46,379 bases of DNA from an uncultured Alphaproteobacteria bacterium (GCA_902560505.1 CACELY010000006.1:1-46379); one strand, 5' to 3'. Positions 24,750-33,540 are shown, counted from the first letter of the stretch. Translations and numbers: made by a program. The notes: a model not told the origin generated them from the letters alone.

Positions 24750-26495
24750 TTAATACATTTCGTCCAAAGGAACAATACCTAGAATAGATAACCCATTCTT
24801 TATGACTATCTGAGTGGACTTTGCTAAAGCCAAACGTTTTATACATAACTCTTTTGATCCCTCGACTATAAATCTATAAGGACCAGTATCACTCGAGGAT
24901 TGATATAGACTATGAAAAGACGATGCAACCTCGTTTAAATAGTAAACAATTCTATGGGGTTCATGATATCTGGCTGATTGTTTTACAACATTTGGCCATT
25001 CTGAAAGTTTTTTTACCAAAGCCAGCTCGCTCTCCAAGTATGGGAGGTTCATTTTCTCTAAATTTTCCATCTTCATTAGCGGCCACAGGTTTATTTCCTC
25101 TGCTTTTTTAAAAACTGAAACTATTCGTGCATGTGCATAATTAACATAAAATACAGGATTATCTTTTGACTTAGACATCATAAAATCAATATCAAAATCT
25201 AATGGAATATCATTATTTCTGCTAAGCATCACAAATCTTATAACGTCGGAGCTAACCTCCTTTAAAAGATCTTGAATAAGTATATAGTCACCAGCTCTTT
25301 TTGACATCTTTAGGACATTTTTATTTTTAATGAGTTTTACTAGTTGTACGAGCTTTACTTCAAACTCAACGTTTTTTTCAGCGAACGCATTAATGACTGC
25401 TTTCAAGCGGCTTACATATCCACTATGGTCAGCTCCTAAAACATCTATTACCACATCAAATCCCCTATTTAACTTGTCTGCGTGATAGGCTAAGTCAGGT
25501 GCAAAGTAAGTCCATGATCCATCAGATTTTTTTATTGGTCTATCGATATCATCACCAAATTTGGTTGATTTAAACAATAGTTGTTTTCGTGCCTTCCAAT
25601 CGGCATATATCTTACCTTTAGGTGCGTCAATTGTTCCTGTATAGATCAACCCCTTATCTTTAAGTACGCTAATGGATTTATCTATTGCATTGGAATCGAT
25701 CATTGCCTGCTCCGAGAAAAAATTATCCATCTCTATATTTAGAGACTTTAAATCCGCTTTAATTATTTCCATCATATGCTCTAAAGAAAAACTCCGAATA
25801 ATATTATCTCTCTCAACCTCTCTGAGATTTTTAAGTTTGTTTCCATATTTGTCTATAAGCTTTTCAGCTATTGGAATTAGATAATCTCCAGGATAGGATT
25901 CGTCAGGGAGCTCTATAACTTCTCCCAACTTTTCTAGATATCTAAAATATATAGTTCTAACTAAAATACCAATTTGCGTTCCGCCATCATTGACATAATA
26001 TTCGCGAGTGACTTTGAAACCTACAAACTCCAATAACCTAGAAAGAACATCTCCGAATACAGCTCCTCTTACATGCCCAAGATGAAGAGGACCTGTCGGG
26101 TTAGCAGATACATATTCTAGGTTTACTTTTTTTCCACCCCCAAAGCTTTCCTCTCCATATCGATTGTTAGGTGAATTTATCTCATATATTAGCCTGTCCC
26201 AGAATTTAGGATTAATTGTTATATTAAGGAAACCTGGGCCATCAAGTGATAAATTGGATATGAGCTTGCTATCCCTTAACTTGTGACTAATTATTTCTCC
26301 TAAATCCCTAGGGTTAGAAGCTAGTGCTTTCCCAAGAACCATCGCAGCGTTTGTAGAATAATCTCCTTGGTGTTGCTTCTTAGGTCTCTCTACCACAATA
26401 TTATTCATGTTAATAGGCTGTTTCAAACTTCTTTCATCAACCAATTGATTGACGCTATTGAGGATCTTATCTCGTAAAATATTGACAATATCCAA
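24750..26495 (-). CDS. argS: Arginyl-tRNA synthetase
   Basis: ArgS charges tRNA-Arg as a class I monomer. The 581 residues include an N-terminal tRNA D-loop binding domain, the HIGH motif as NPTGPLHLGHVRGAVFGD, YYVNDGGTQI, the VLGADHSGYVSRLK block, the KMSKS motif as LKMSKRAGDYI, and a C-terminal DALR anticodon-binding domain containing YVNYAHARI and the ending NGLSILGIVPLDEM. Length is normal. It starts 24 bases after dgt on the same strand. Confidence 0.98.
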   Translation of the reverse strand: MDIVNILRDKILNSVNQLVDERSLKQPINMNNIVVERPKKQHQGDYSTNAAMVLGKALASNPRDLGEIISHKLRDSKLISNLSLDGPGFLNITINPKFWDRLIYEINSPNNRYGEESFGGGKKVNLEYVSANPTGPLHLGHVRGAVFGDVLSRLLEFVGFKVTREYYVNDGGTQIGILVRTIYFRYLEKLGEVIELPDESYPGDYLIPIAEKLIDKYGNKLKNLREVERDNIIRSFSLEHMMEIIKADLKSLNIEMDNFFSEQAMIDSNAIDKSISVLKDKGLIYTGTIDAPKGKIYADWKARKQLLFKSTKFGDDIDRPIKKSDGSWTYFAPDLAYHADKLNRGFDVVIDVLGADHSGYVSRLKAVINAFAEKNVEFEVKLVQLVKLIKNKNVLKMSKRAGDYILIQDLLKEVSSDVIRFVMLSRNNDIPLDFDIDFMMSKSKDNPVFYVNYAHARIVSVFKKAEEINLWPLMKMENLEKMNLPYLESELALVKKLSEWPNVVKQSARYHEPHRIVYYLNEVASSFHSLYQSSSDTGPYRFIVEGSKELCIKRLALAKSTQIVIKNGLSILGIVPLDEMY

Positions 26496-26519
26496 TTTTT
26501 GCTCCCTCAGATTTTCCTA

Positions 26520-27698
26520 TTAAACGCTTATTTTTATTTTACCAAAAGTCTCTAGCGCTTCCTTATCAGTCATACTAGCAATGAAATCTCCAACCAGATT
26601 TAATTTCTTTAGTCTGAACGATTTAAATTTTGAATAATATTTATTCTCCATAAATGAGAGCGGTATATCATCCAAGTTATCTAAATAATATTCAAATAAA
26701 GTGTTTATTATTTCCTCTGCTTGACTCCTCATGATATTTATCTCCTGACTTCTATATAAGTTTTTAAAGAGATATTTCTTTAATTCTACCACTTTTTTGA
26801 CCGTTCCGGAGGAAAATGCAATTACATTCGAAGTTTTGGTACCAGATGCATTCTTTCGGAGATCTTTAATGTTCTTTTGTGTTTGAAAAATTAAATCGTT
26901 CACCAAATATCTTATTAAATCTCTGCAAGCTTGCGCTACTGAAAGCGATGCGTAATATCCTTTGGGGTGTTCTGACACCAAAAATTCTCCGAAAAATGGA
27001 GAAGTCCTTAAGTTTTTAAAGGACAAAATTCCTGCTTCATGTCCATCAGCAATATCGTGTGCACAATAGGCGATATCATCAGACAGTGATGCTACTTGTG
27101 CCTCTAAGGATGGGAATAGGCTTAAATGGTGTTCACCACCACCCTCTCCCAACGCAATATTCTCATCCCAAAACAACCTAATAGTTTTGTCTTTTTCATA
27201 AATAGGTCCATTGTGCTTAACTATCCCATCTAATGATTCAAAACATAAATTTAGCCCAGAAAACTTTAAATATTGTCGCTCTAATATAGTGACTAATTTA
27301 AGGGTTTGAAAATTATGGTCAAAACCACCAACTTCTTGCATAAGATTATTTAGCTTCTCTTCACCGGTATGGCCAAAAGGGGGATGCCCTAAGTCATGGG
27401 CGAGTGCAATTGTTTCACAAAGATCGATATCTAGACCAAGATGATTTGCGATAGTTCTAGAAATCTGACTTACTTCAATCGTATGGGTAAGCCGGGTTCT
27501 AAAAATATCATTGGTTGTAGAAAAGAAAACTTGGGATTTATTTTGTAACCTCCTAAAAGCTTTGGAATGGATAACTCTATCTCTATCTCTCTGGAAATTT
27601 GATCTTATGGTACAAGGTTTTTCTTCATGCACTCGTCCTAAAGATCTGTCGGGATCAGATGCTATCTTCAAAAAAAAGCTCTTTTCTTGCCTATTCAA
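26520..27698 (-). CDS. dgt: Deoxyguanosinetriphosphate triphosphohydrolase-like protein
   Basis: Dgt-family enzymes split dNTPs to nucleoside and triphosphate and help balance dNTP pools. The 392 residues show the HD-domain motifs: FQRDRDRVIHSKAFRRLQNKS, RTRLTHTIEVSQISR, the HD pair in ETIALAHDLGHPPFGHTGE, and SLSDDIAYCAHDIADG. Substrate range (dGTP only or general dNTP) cannot be read from sequence. It is divergent from the ErpA-like gene across 49 bases and followed closely by argS, an order recalled from Rhodobacterales. Confidence 0.94.
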   Translation of the reverse strand: MNRQEKSFFLKIASDPDRSLGRVHEEKPCTIRSNFQRDRDRVIHSKAFRRLQNKSQVFFSTTNDIFRTRLTHTIEVSQISRTIANHLGLDIDLCETIALAHDLGHPPFGHTGEEKLNNLMQEVGGFDHNFQTLKLVTILERQYLKFSGLNLCFESLDGIVKHNGPIYEKDKTIRLFWDENIALGEGGGEHHLSLFPSLEAQVASLSDDIAYCAHDIADGHEAGILSFKNLRTSPFFGEFLVSEHPKGYYASLSVAQACRDLIRYLVNDLIFQTQKNIKDLRKNASGTKTSNVIAFSSGTVKKVVELKKYLFKNLYRSQEINIMRSQAEEIINTLFEYYLDNLDDIPLSFMENKYYSKFKSFRLKKLNLVGDFIASMTDKEALETFGKIKISV

Positions 27699-27747
27699 TT
27701 AGACAAGTATATATTACGCTAAAGCTTAAAATGTAAAGAAAGAAAAA

Positions 27748-28086
27748 ATGAATTTAAGAATACCACCAAAGGTAACCGACCGAGCCTTTAAAAAAATAGC
27801 AGCTTCTTGTGAAAGCAAGACATTAAGAGTCGCTGTTAAAGGTGGTGGATGCTCGGGATTTCAATACATTTTCAATATTGTTGATGATGTAAATGAAAAC
27901 GACCAAGTTTTCCAAAAAGAGGAAAGTAGAGTCATCATAGATAACACTTCTTTACAATTTTTAGAAGGTGCAGAAATTGATTACTGTGAAGAGCTTATAG
28001 GTTCAAGCTTCAAAATTAATAACCCAAATGCAACCTCGTCATGTGGATGTGGCACAAGCTTTTCCTTCTCCCCTTCATTCAAATAG
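27748..28086 (+). CDS. erpA: A-type iron-sulfur carrier
   Basis: A 112-residue HesB/IscA/ErpA protein that delivers Fe-S clusters to target enzymes. The three ligand cysteines are present: VKGGGCSGFQY and SSCGCGTSFSF at the C-terminus. No isc or suf gene cluster is nearby, which fits the free-standing ErpA type better than IscA or SufA; from memory the same gene faces dgt in Rhodobacterales. The ATG has AAAGAAAGAAAAA upstream, a weak binding site. XthA follows after 8 bases. Confidence 0.92.
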   Translation: MNLRIPPKVTDRAFKKIAASCESKTLRVAVKGGGCSGFQYIFNIVDDVNENDQVFQKEESRVIIDNTSLQFLEGAEIDYCEELIGSSFKINNPNATSSCGCGTSFSFSPSFK

Positions 28087-28094
28087 ATTAGCAG

Positions 28095-28868
28095 ATGAAA
28101 ATAGTCACCTTTAATGTTAATGGTGTGCGAGCAAGGATTGACACACTAATTGATTGGTTAAAAAAAACCAACCCAGATGTTGTAGCCCTTCAAGAGATAA
28201 AAATTCAGGACATAGACTTTCCCAGATCTGCCTTTGAAAAGCTTGGCTATCATTGTTACCTTAACGGCCAAAAGTCATTTAATGGAGTCGCAATCCTTAC
28301 AAAAGGTGAGGCTAAATTATCAAATAGTATTTTACCAGGTGATAGTAACGATAAACAATCACGTTTTATTGAAGCCTATTACCAAGAAAAGAGGTTTGTA
28401 TGTATTTATCTGCCAAATGGCAACCCAAAAGGAACAGAAAAGTTTGATTATAAATTAAAATGGATGGATAGACTGAATCAATATTGTAAAAAAGCTCTTA
28501 TGTCCGAAGAGGAGATTATTGTCTTAGGAGATTTTAATGTAATTCCTCAATATATTGATTGTAAATACCCCGATCAGTGGACACAAGATGCGTTATTTGA
28601 TTCGCAAGTTAGGGCTAAATTTAATTACTTGCTTAATTTAGGCTACTTAGATGCAATAAGGATATTAGATGAAACTGACTCAGTGTTCACTCAGTGGGAT
28701 TATAGAAATCGAGCATGGGAGGAAAATAATGGCGTTAGAATTGACCACATAATTTTAAGCCCTAACGCAGCTGACAAACTGGATAATAGCTGGATTGAAA
28801 CATCTCTGAGGAACCAAGAAAAACCATCAGACCATGTTCCTGTCTGGATTTCACTTAGTGAGAAATAA
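28095..28868 (+). CDS. xthA: Exodeoxyribonuclease III
   Basis: XthA is the AP endonuclease and 3'-phosphodiesterase of base excision repair. The 257 residues contain MKIVTFNVNGVRAR at the N-terminus, VVALQEIKIQD with the metal-binding Glu, the GDFNV block, and the C-terminal RIDHIILS and SDHVPVW with the catalytic Asp-His pair. Length is normal for the family. It follows the ErpA-like gene by 8 bases and ends one base before the convergent stop of the FAD monooxygenase. Confidence 0.96.
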   Translation: MKIVTFNVNGVRARIDTLIDWLKKTNPDVVALQEIKIQDIDFPRSAFEKLGYHCYLNGQKSFNGVAILTKGEAKLSNSILPGDSNDKQSRFIEAYYQEKRFVCIYLPNGNPKGTEKFDYKLKWMDRLNQYCKKALMSEEEIIVLGDFNVIPQYIDCKYPDQWTQDALFDSQVRAKFNYLLNLGYLDAIRILDETDSVFTQWDYRNRAWEENNGVRIDHIILSPNAADKLDNSWIETSLRNQEKPSDHVPVWISLSEK

Positions 28869-28869
28869 G

Positions 28870-30051
28870 TCACCCTTTGTAATTATAAATCCAATCGAGC
28901 CTTTTAAAAAACAAGTTTGGAGAAAATCTAGTTAGACACCGCAGAAAAACAAAAAGAATCTTCCTTAACGCTCTTTGTTCCAGATGATATACCTTCTCAT
29001 TCAGCCTAGAAACTTGATCTAATTTATGTATTCTCTTTATTCTCTTTTTAGAGTAATTGTTCAATGCCTCATTTATATCTAAGGGGAACTCCTTTATGCA
29101 ATTTGCTAACTCCCAACTGTCCTCTAAAGCCTTATTGGCTCCCTGAGCCATGTAAGGAAGCATGCTTAGCGCAGCATCCCCTACCATAACGACATTTTTT
29201 TTGTGTATTATAGTAGGTATTCCACTCTCTATAATAGGCCACCTGTAAATCTGTTGCACATCAGGGAGACAAGTTTTGAGGGTCTCATTTAATTCAAAAT
29301 CATTTAAAAATTTCTGCTTAGTTACCTTTTCCTTCCAGTTATTAATCGTCTGTCCTTTTTCTCTTTTACAGAAAACAAAATTTATCATACCATTATTTCC
29401 AGTCGGATAAGTTACAAAATGTCTGCCTCTACCAAAAAATAGATTAATGTTATTTTTGGAAAAAATAGGCGGCAAAGTTTTTCTACTCAATACAAATCGA
29501 TACGCAGTTTGCGAAATGGTACGAGCATTGGTCTCTTTAAAGATAGTTTTTTTCCATATAGAGCCAACGCCATCTGCGACAATAATGAGGTCTTTTTCAA
29601 TTTTTTTCCCTTTGTACGATATGGAAATAGTCCGTTCATTTTTCGAAATCAAGGGAAGCGCTCTTGAACCAAAGTTAACCTTTATTTCTTCTTCTTTAAC
29701 CTTTTCAAACAAAATTTTTATGAGAAATGATCTATGTAGAGTAATGAAAGATCTGCCATAGCGAGATTTTAATCTTTCTAGAATTTCCAAACCACCGACA
29801 CTTTTTAAGTCAGTTTCATCAAATAAACACAAATTGTTAGGCTTTAAACCAGCTTCAACCACCAATTTACCAAGTTTTAACTTCTCTAAAACAAATAAGC
29901 CATTAGAGGTGAGCTGAATACCTGCTCCTTCACCTTTTACTAACTTATCTTTTTCAAATATAGTAACGTCGCAACCGAGCTGCTTCAAAAACAATGCGGA
30001 GCATAAGCCGGATACGCCTCCCCCTATAATTGCTACTTTAAAACTTTTGAT
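28870..30051 (-). CDS. FAD-dependent monooxygenase, start codon not canonical
   Basis: A flavoprotein hydroxylase of the UbiH/salicylate hydroxylase type. The track starts at TTG 29994, which cuts off the FAD dinucleotide fold; reading upstream in the same frame gives IKSFKVAIIGGGVSGLCSAL, the missing GxGxxG. Other motifs are GEGAGIQLTSNG, LIIVADGVGS (DG motif) and MVGDAALSMLPYMAQGANKALEDSWELA (GD motif). No ATG, GTG or TTG lies between the dksA stop and this fold; the ATC at 30051, in the place where MKSFKVAIIGGG would begin, is used here as the likely start. Substrate is unknown. Its stop is 1 base from the xthA stop. Confidence 0.78.
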   Translation of the reverse strand: MKSFKVAIIGGGVSGLCSALFLKQLGCDVTIFEKDKLVKGEGAGIQLTSNGLFVLEKLKLGKLVVEAGLKPNNLCLFDETDLKSVGGLEILERLKSRYGRSFITLHRSFLIKILFEKVKEEEIKVNFGSRALPLISKNERTISISYKGKKIEKDLIIVADGVGSIWKKTIFKETNARTISQTAYRFVLSRKTLPPIFSKNNINLFFGRGRHFVTYPTGNNGMINFVFCKREKGQTINNWKEKVTKQKFLNDFELNETLKTCLPDVQQIYRWPIIESGIPTIIHKKNVVMVGDAALSMLPYMAQGANKALEDSWELANCIKEFPLDINEALNNYSKKRIKRIHKLDQVSRLNEKVYHLEQRALRKILFVFLRCLTRFSPNLFFKRLDWIYNYKG

Positions 30052-30078
30052 TTGCTGAGACCCAAATTCTCTTCTAGT

Positions 30079-30516
30079 CTAATCGTCCCTATGATCTCTT
30101 TCGCGCCTCTCGTGTCGCTCTTGAGCTTCAACACTTAACGTTGCTATAGGACGCGCATCCAATCTTTTTAAAGATATAGGTTCGCCGCTTTCCTCGCAAT
30201 AGCCGTAAGAACCATCATCTATTCTTCTTAAAGCAGCATCAATTTTAGAAATAAGCTTTCTCTGTCTATCTCTAGTTCTTAGCTCCAACGCCCTATCTGT
30301 TTCTTCTGAAGCCCTGTCAGCAACATCTGGAATATTTCTTGTCTCCTCTTTCATTCCTTTGATAGTATCTTTACTCTCAGAAAGTATCGACTTTTTCCAA
30401 TCAAGGAGTTTTTTCCTAAAATATTTAACTTGATTTTCGTTCATGAAAGGCTCTTCGTCAGATGGCCTGTAACCTTCATGTAAAAATTCTTTTGACTTTA
30501 CGAAATCTAAACCCAT
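30079..30516 (-). CDS. dksA: RNA polymerase-binding protein DksA, alphaproteobacterial type
   Basis: DksA enters the RNA polymerase secondary channel and, with ppGpp, adjusts rRNA and amino acid promoter activity. The 145 residues have the coiled coil with the tip acids (DVADRASEETDRALELRTRDRQ) and the globular YGYCEESGEPISLKRLDARPIATLSVEAQERHERRE. Only one Cys remains where E. coli DksA has four zinc ligands, which is normal for alphaproteobacterial DksA. The first 24 residues before MNENQVKYFRKKL may be a genuine extension, as relatives also have one. It is divergent from the MoxR gene over 116 AT-rich bases. Confidence 0.93.
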   Translation of the reverse strand: MGLDFVKSKEFLHEGYRPSDEEPFMNENQVKYFRKKLLDWKKSILSESKDTIKGMKEETRNIPDVADRASEETDRALELRTRDRQRKLISKIDAALRRIDDGSYGYCEESGEPISLKRLDARPIATLSVEAQERHERRERDHRDD

Positions 30517-30632
30517 AATCCCCCCAAAAGTATTAGGTTAAAATTAAGCTACTATATATTCGATAATATAAATTTTAGCGTTTGTCACTATAAGATTTTA
30601 AAAAATTTTATTGAATTGGAAAGGAAATTTTT

Positions 30633-31481
30633 ATGAAGTTTGAAGGTACATCAAAATATATCTCCACAGATGACTTAACTTTGGCTGTTAATGCATCGAT
30701 AACTCTAGAGCGCCCTCTTTTAGTGAAAGGAGAACCCGGTACAGGAAAAACTGAACTTGCAAGACAAATTGCCGAGAGTCTTTCACTTCCAATAATTGAA
30801 TGGAATATTAAATCTACAACCAAAGCTCAACAAGGGCTATATGAGTATGATGCTGTAAGCAGATTGAGGGACAGTCAGCTTGGTGATGAACGAGTTAAAA
30901 ATATAAAAAACTATATTAAAAAAGGAAAAATATGGGAGGCGTTTGAGGCAAATAGTAAAGCCGTTCTTTTAATAGATGAAATAGACAAGGCAGACATAGA
31001 ATTCCCGAATGATCTGCTTCAAGAATTAGATAAAATGGAGTTTTTTGTTTATGAAACAGGAGAGACAATTAGTGCAGCTAACCGTCCTATCGTTATAATA
31101 ACTTCTAATAATGAAAAAGAATTACCGGATGCTTTTTTAAGAAGATGTTTTTTTCACTTCATTAAGTTTCCCGAAAAAGAGATCCTCGAAGAAATAGTCA
31201 ATGTTCATTTTCCTAAAGTGAAGAAAAACTTGTTAGATGCTGCACTTAATCAGTTTTTTGAAGTTAGAGAAGTTCCAGGTTTAAAAAAGAAGCCATCTAC
31301 TTCAGAGATGTTAGACTGGCTGAAACTATTGTTGGTTGAGGAACTTGAGGCTGAAGACCTCAAGATGGATGGCAAAAATATTTTGCCAAAGTTACATGGT
31401 GCGCTTTTGAAAAACGAACAAGATGTTCATCTTTTTGAAAGACTTGCTTTTATGGCCAGAAGGAATAGTGAGAGCAATTAA
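30633..31481 (+). CDS. MoxR-type AAA+ ATPase
   Basis: A 282-residue MoxR-family AAA+ ATPase, a group that remodels or inserts cofactors into partner proteins with VWA partners. It has Walker A GEPGTGKTE at 33-41, Walker B VLLIDEIDKAD at about 111-121, ITSNNEKELPDAFLRRCFFH for sensor 1 and the arginine finger, and a C-terminal helical lid. AAAGGAAA lies before the ATG. A 50-residue membrane ORF and a CoxE-type VWA gene follow on the same strand. Similar ATPase-VWA pairs act with carbon monoxide dehydrogenase or nitric oxide reductase, but no such target is in the window. Confidence 0.92.
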   Translation: MKFEGTSKYISTDDLTLAVNASITLERPLLVKGEPGTGKTELARQIAESLSLPIIEWNIKSTTKAQQGLYEYDAVSRLRDSQLGDERVKNIKNYIKKGKIWEAFEANSKAVLLIDEIDKADIEFPNDLLQELDKMEFFVYETGETISAANRPIVIITSNNEKELPDAFLRRCFFHFIKFPEKEILEEIVNVHFPKVKKNLLDAALNQFFEVREVPGLKKKPSTSEMLDWLKLLLVEELEAEDLKMDGKNILPKLHGALLKNEQDVHLFERLAFMARRNSESN

Positions 31482-31486
31482 AGAAA

Positions 31487-31639
31487 ATGTTTTTAATTAT
31501 AATGACCACAGTTGGCTTTGTATTGGGCATACTGTTAAACCGAAAACGTAAACTACTGGATATCTTGCATAGATCCACAGTAATTTCTATAATGTTCTTC
31601 GTACTAGGTATCGTCATCGCAATTATTTTTGGTAAGTAG
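31487..31639 (+). CDS. Small two-helix membrane protein
   Basis: A 50-residue ORF not in the track, between the MoxR and VWA genes and filling almost the entire gap (5 bases after one, 12 before the other). It begins MFLIIMTTVGFVLGILL, a first transmembrane helix, then a short basic turn NRKRKLLDILHR, then a second helix ISIMFFVLGIVIAIIFG. The hydrophobic-basic-hydrophobic pattern is typical of real hairpin membrane proteins rather than random translation. There is no strong ribosome binding site (TTAAAGAAA), but the gene could be coupled to the upstream stop. I recognise no family; a distant resemblance to N-terminal LysO-type helices is too weak to use. Confidence 0.6.
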   Translation: MFLIIMTTVGFVLGILLNRKRKLLDILHRSTVISIMFFVLGIVIAIIFGK

Positions 31640-31651
31640 CAAGGGTTCATC

Positions 31652-32833
31652 ATGTTTTTAAATCTTTTTGACGAAATGAAAAGCGCCAAAATACCCGTTT
31701 CGCTTCGGGAATATTTGACATTCTTGGAAGCATTGACTGCAGGTGTAGCAATTTTTGATGTAAACGATTTTTACTATTTAGCCCGCACCTCTCTTGTTAA
31801 GGACGAGAGGCATATTGATAGGTTCGATCAGGTTTTTTCGCATGTATTCAAAGGGCTCGAGGCCATTGAAATTGAAGAAGTTTTCAAAAAAATTGAAATT
31901 CCAAATGAATGGATAAAAAAATTGGCTGAGAAGACTTTATCTAAGGAAGAAATGGAAAAGATAAACAGCTTAGGTAGCTTTGAAAAACTAATGGAAACAT
32001 TAAAGAAGCGATTGGAGGAACAAAAGGATCGCCATCAGGGAGGAAACAAATGGATAGGTACTGCGGGCACATCACCCTTTGGGGCCTATGGTTATAATCC
32101 AGAGGGAATTCGTATTGGACAACATGAAAGTAGGCATAAGCGTGCTGTTAAGGTCTGGGATAAAAGGGAGTTTAAGAATTTTGATAGTGATATAGAGCTC
32201 GGTACTCGAGGTATGAAAATAGCTCTTAAAAGACTAAGAAGATGGGCAAGAGATGGTGCAGATGAAGAACTAGATCTAGAGAATACCATAAGCTCCTCGG
32301 CTAAAAGTGGTTTTATCGATGTCAGAACTCGACCTGAACGTAGAAATGCTATTAAAGTGATAATATTTTTTGATGTTGGTGGGTCAATGGACGCCTATAT
32401 AAGACAGGTCGAAGAATTATTTTCGGCTGCTAGGACAGCGTTTAAGCATCTTGAGTATTATTATTTTCATAATTGTCTCTACGAGGGAGTGTGGAAAAAC
32501 AATCATAGGAGGTGGACTGAACAAACGCCCACGACAGAAGTAATGAATACATATGGTAAGGATTATCGATGTATCTTCGTTGGAGATGCATCAATGAGCC
32601 CTTATGAGATAGAATATCCGGGTGGAGCCAACGAACATTATAATGCTGAGTCAGGGAGAACATGGCTAGAAAGAGCCATTACAAAATGGCCTAATTACTT
32701 ATGGATAAACCCAACCAATAAAGACCATTGGGAATACACACATTCAACTCATATCATAAAAGACATATTTGAAGATAAAATGGTTCCTCTCACCCTAAAT
32801 GGCTTGAAAGAGGGCATGAGACATCTTTCATAA
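31652..32833 (+). CDS. CoxE-like von Willebrand factor A domain protein
   Basis: A 393-residue protein of the CoxE/VWA family, the usual partner of MoxR ATPases. Residues 1-130 are helical (IPVSLREYLTFLEALTAG), followed by a Gly-rich linker GTAGTSPFGAYGYNPEG, then the VWA fold from about 230, with the metal-ion-dependent adhesion site DVGGSM at 241-246. The C-terminal part holds YYFHNCLYEGVW and IFVGDASMSPYEI. The start ATG 31652 has AAGGG upstream. No transmembrane helix is seen, so it is probably cytosolic. The M48 gene begins 5 bases later. Substrate of the ATPase-VWA pair is unknown. Confidence 0.88.
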   Translation: MFLNLFDEMKSAKIPVSLREYLTFLEALTAGVAIFDVNDFYYLARTSLVKDERHIDRFDQVFSHVFKGLEAIEIEEVFKKIEIPNEWIKKLAEKTLSKEEMEKINSLGSFEKLMETLKKRLEEQKDRHQGGNKWIGTAGTSPFGAYGYNPEGIRIGQHESRHKRAVKVWDKREFKNFDSDIELGTRGMKIALKRLRRWARDGADEELDLENTISSSAKSGFIDVRTRPERRNAIKVIIFFDVGGSMDAYIRQVEELFSAARTAFKHLEYYYFHNCLYEGVWKNNHRRWTEQTPTTEVMNTYGKDYRCIFVGDASMSPYEIEYPGGANEHYNAESGRTWLERAITKWPNYLWINPTNKDHWEYTHSTHIIKDIFEDKMVPLTLNGLKEGMRHLS

Positions 32834-32838
32834 TCAAA

Positions 32839-33540
32839 ATGATTACAAAGATTATTCCCATAGTTGTGTTAATATCTGTCTTATACATAGGATCTATTTA
32901 TTCATCCAAAAGTTTAAGCAAGAAGCTTGAGAAAAAATCAAAAATTTTCAATGACCCTGTGATTGACAATTATATAAAAGCGTTTCAGTCAATGCTTGAC
33001 TTGGGCAAGTTACAGGTTTTTGTTCTGAATGAGAAACAAATTAATGGTTTAGTAACTCCCAATGGTAATATCTATATTACACAGGGCTTTATCAACCAGT
33101 ACAAGTTAGGCAAGGTTTCGGGGGTTGAACTGACTTCAGTTATCGCACATGAGCTAGGGCACTTAGCCCTAGGACATACAAAAAAACGTCTGATTACTTT
33201 TTCGGCAATAAGCGCAATCTCTATGGTGATCTCGACGATTCTCAGTAGGTTAATACCGTACATTGGAGCAATAATCGGGAGATACCTGTCTCAAATCCTT
33301 ATATCTGGGCTTTCCAGAAAAGATGAATTTGAAGCAGACGCATACGCAGCTGCTCTACTAATTAAATCCGGAATTGGTACTGCTCCACAAATTAGCCTAC
33401 TGAAGAAATTAGAACAACTAACGGGTATAGTTTCATCCAACGTCACTTGGACACTTAGTCATCCTTCTCCTGAGCAAAGAATAAACGCAATCCAAAACCT
33501 AGAAGCCTCTTGGATGACTGGAATTAAAGATCAAAATTAA
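32839..33540 (+). CDS. M48-family membrane metalloprotease
   Basis: A 233-residue zinc protease. It has an N-terminal signal anchor (IIPIVVLISVLYIGSIY), then the M48 domain: VFVLNEKQINGLVTPNGNIYI, the zinc motif HELGH at 104-108 inside VIAHELGHLALGHT, a membrane-associated hydrophobic helix pair after it, and the third zinc ligand Glu in RKDEFEADAYAA. SHPSPEQRI near the C-terminus is typical of the family. It resembles the BepA/LoiP/YggG group rather than HtpX, which has four helices. It may act in envelope quality control. It follows the VWA gene by 5 bases; its 3' end overlaps the convergent soxG by 17 bases. Confidence 0.86.
   Translation: MITKIIPIVVLISVLYIGSIYSSKSLSKKLEKKSKIFNDPVIDNYIKAFQSMLDLGKLQVFVLNEKQINGLVTPNGNIYITQGFINQYKLGKVSGVELTSVIAHELGHLALGHTKKRLITFSAISAISMVISTILSRLIPYIGAIIGRYLSQILISGLSRKDEFEADAYAAALLIKSGIGTAPQISLLKKLEQLTGIVSSNVTWTLSHPSPEQRINAIQNLEASWMTGIKDQN

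Noticed and set aside
30079-30516. DksA as a non-functional form because three of four zinc cysteines are missing.
   Set aside because: Alphaproteobacterial DksA commonly has one Cys with this exact YGYCEE.GEPI pattern and is known to be functional.
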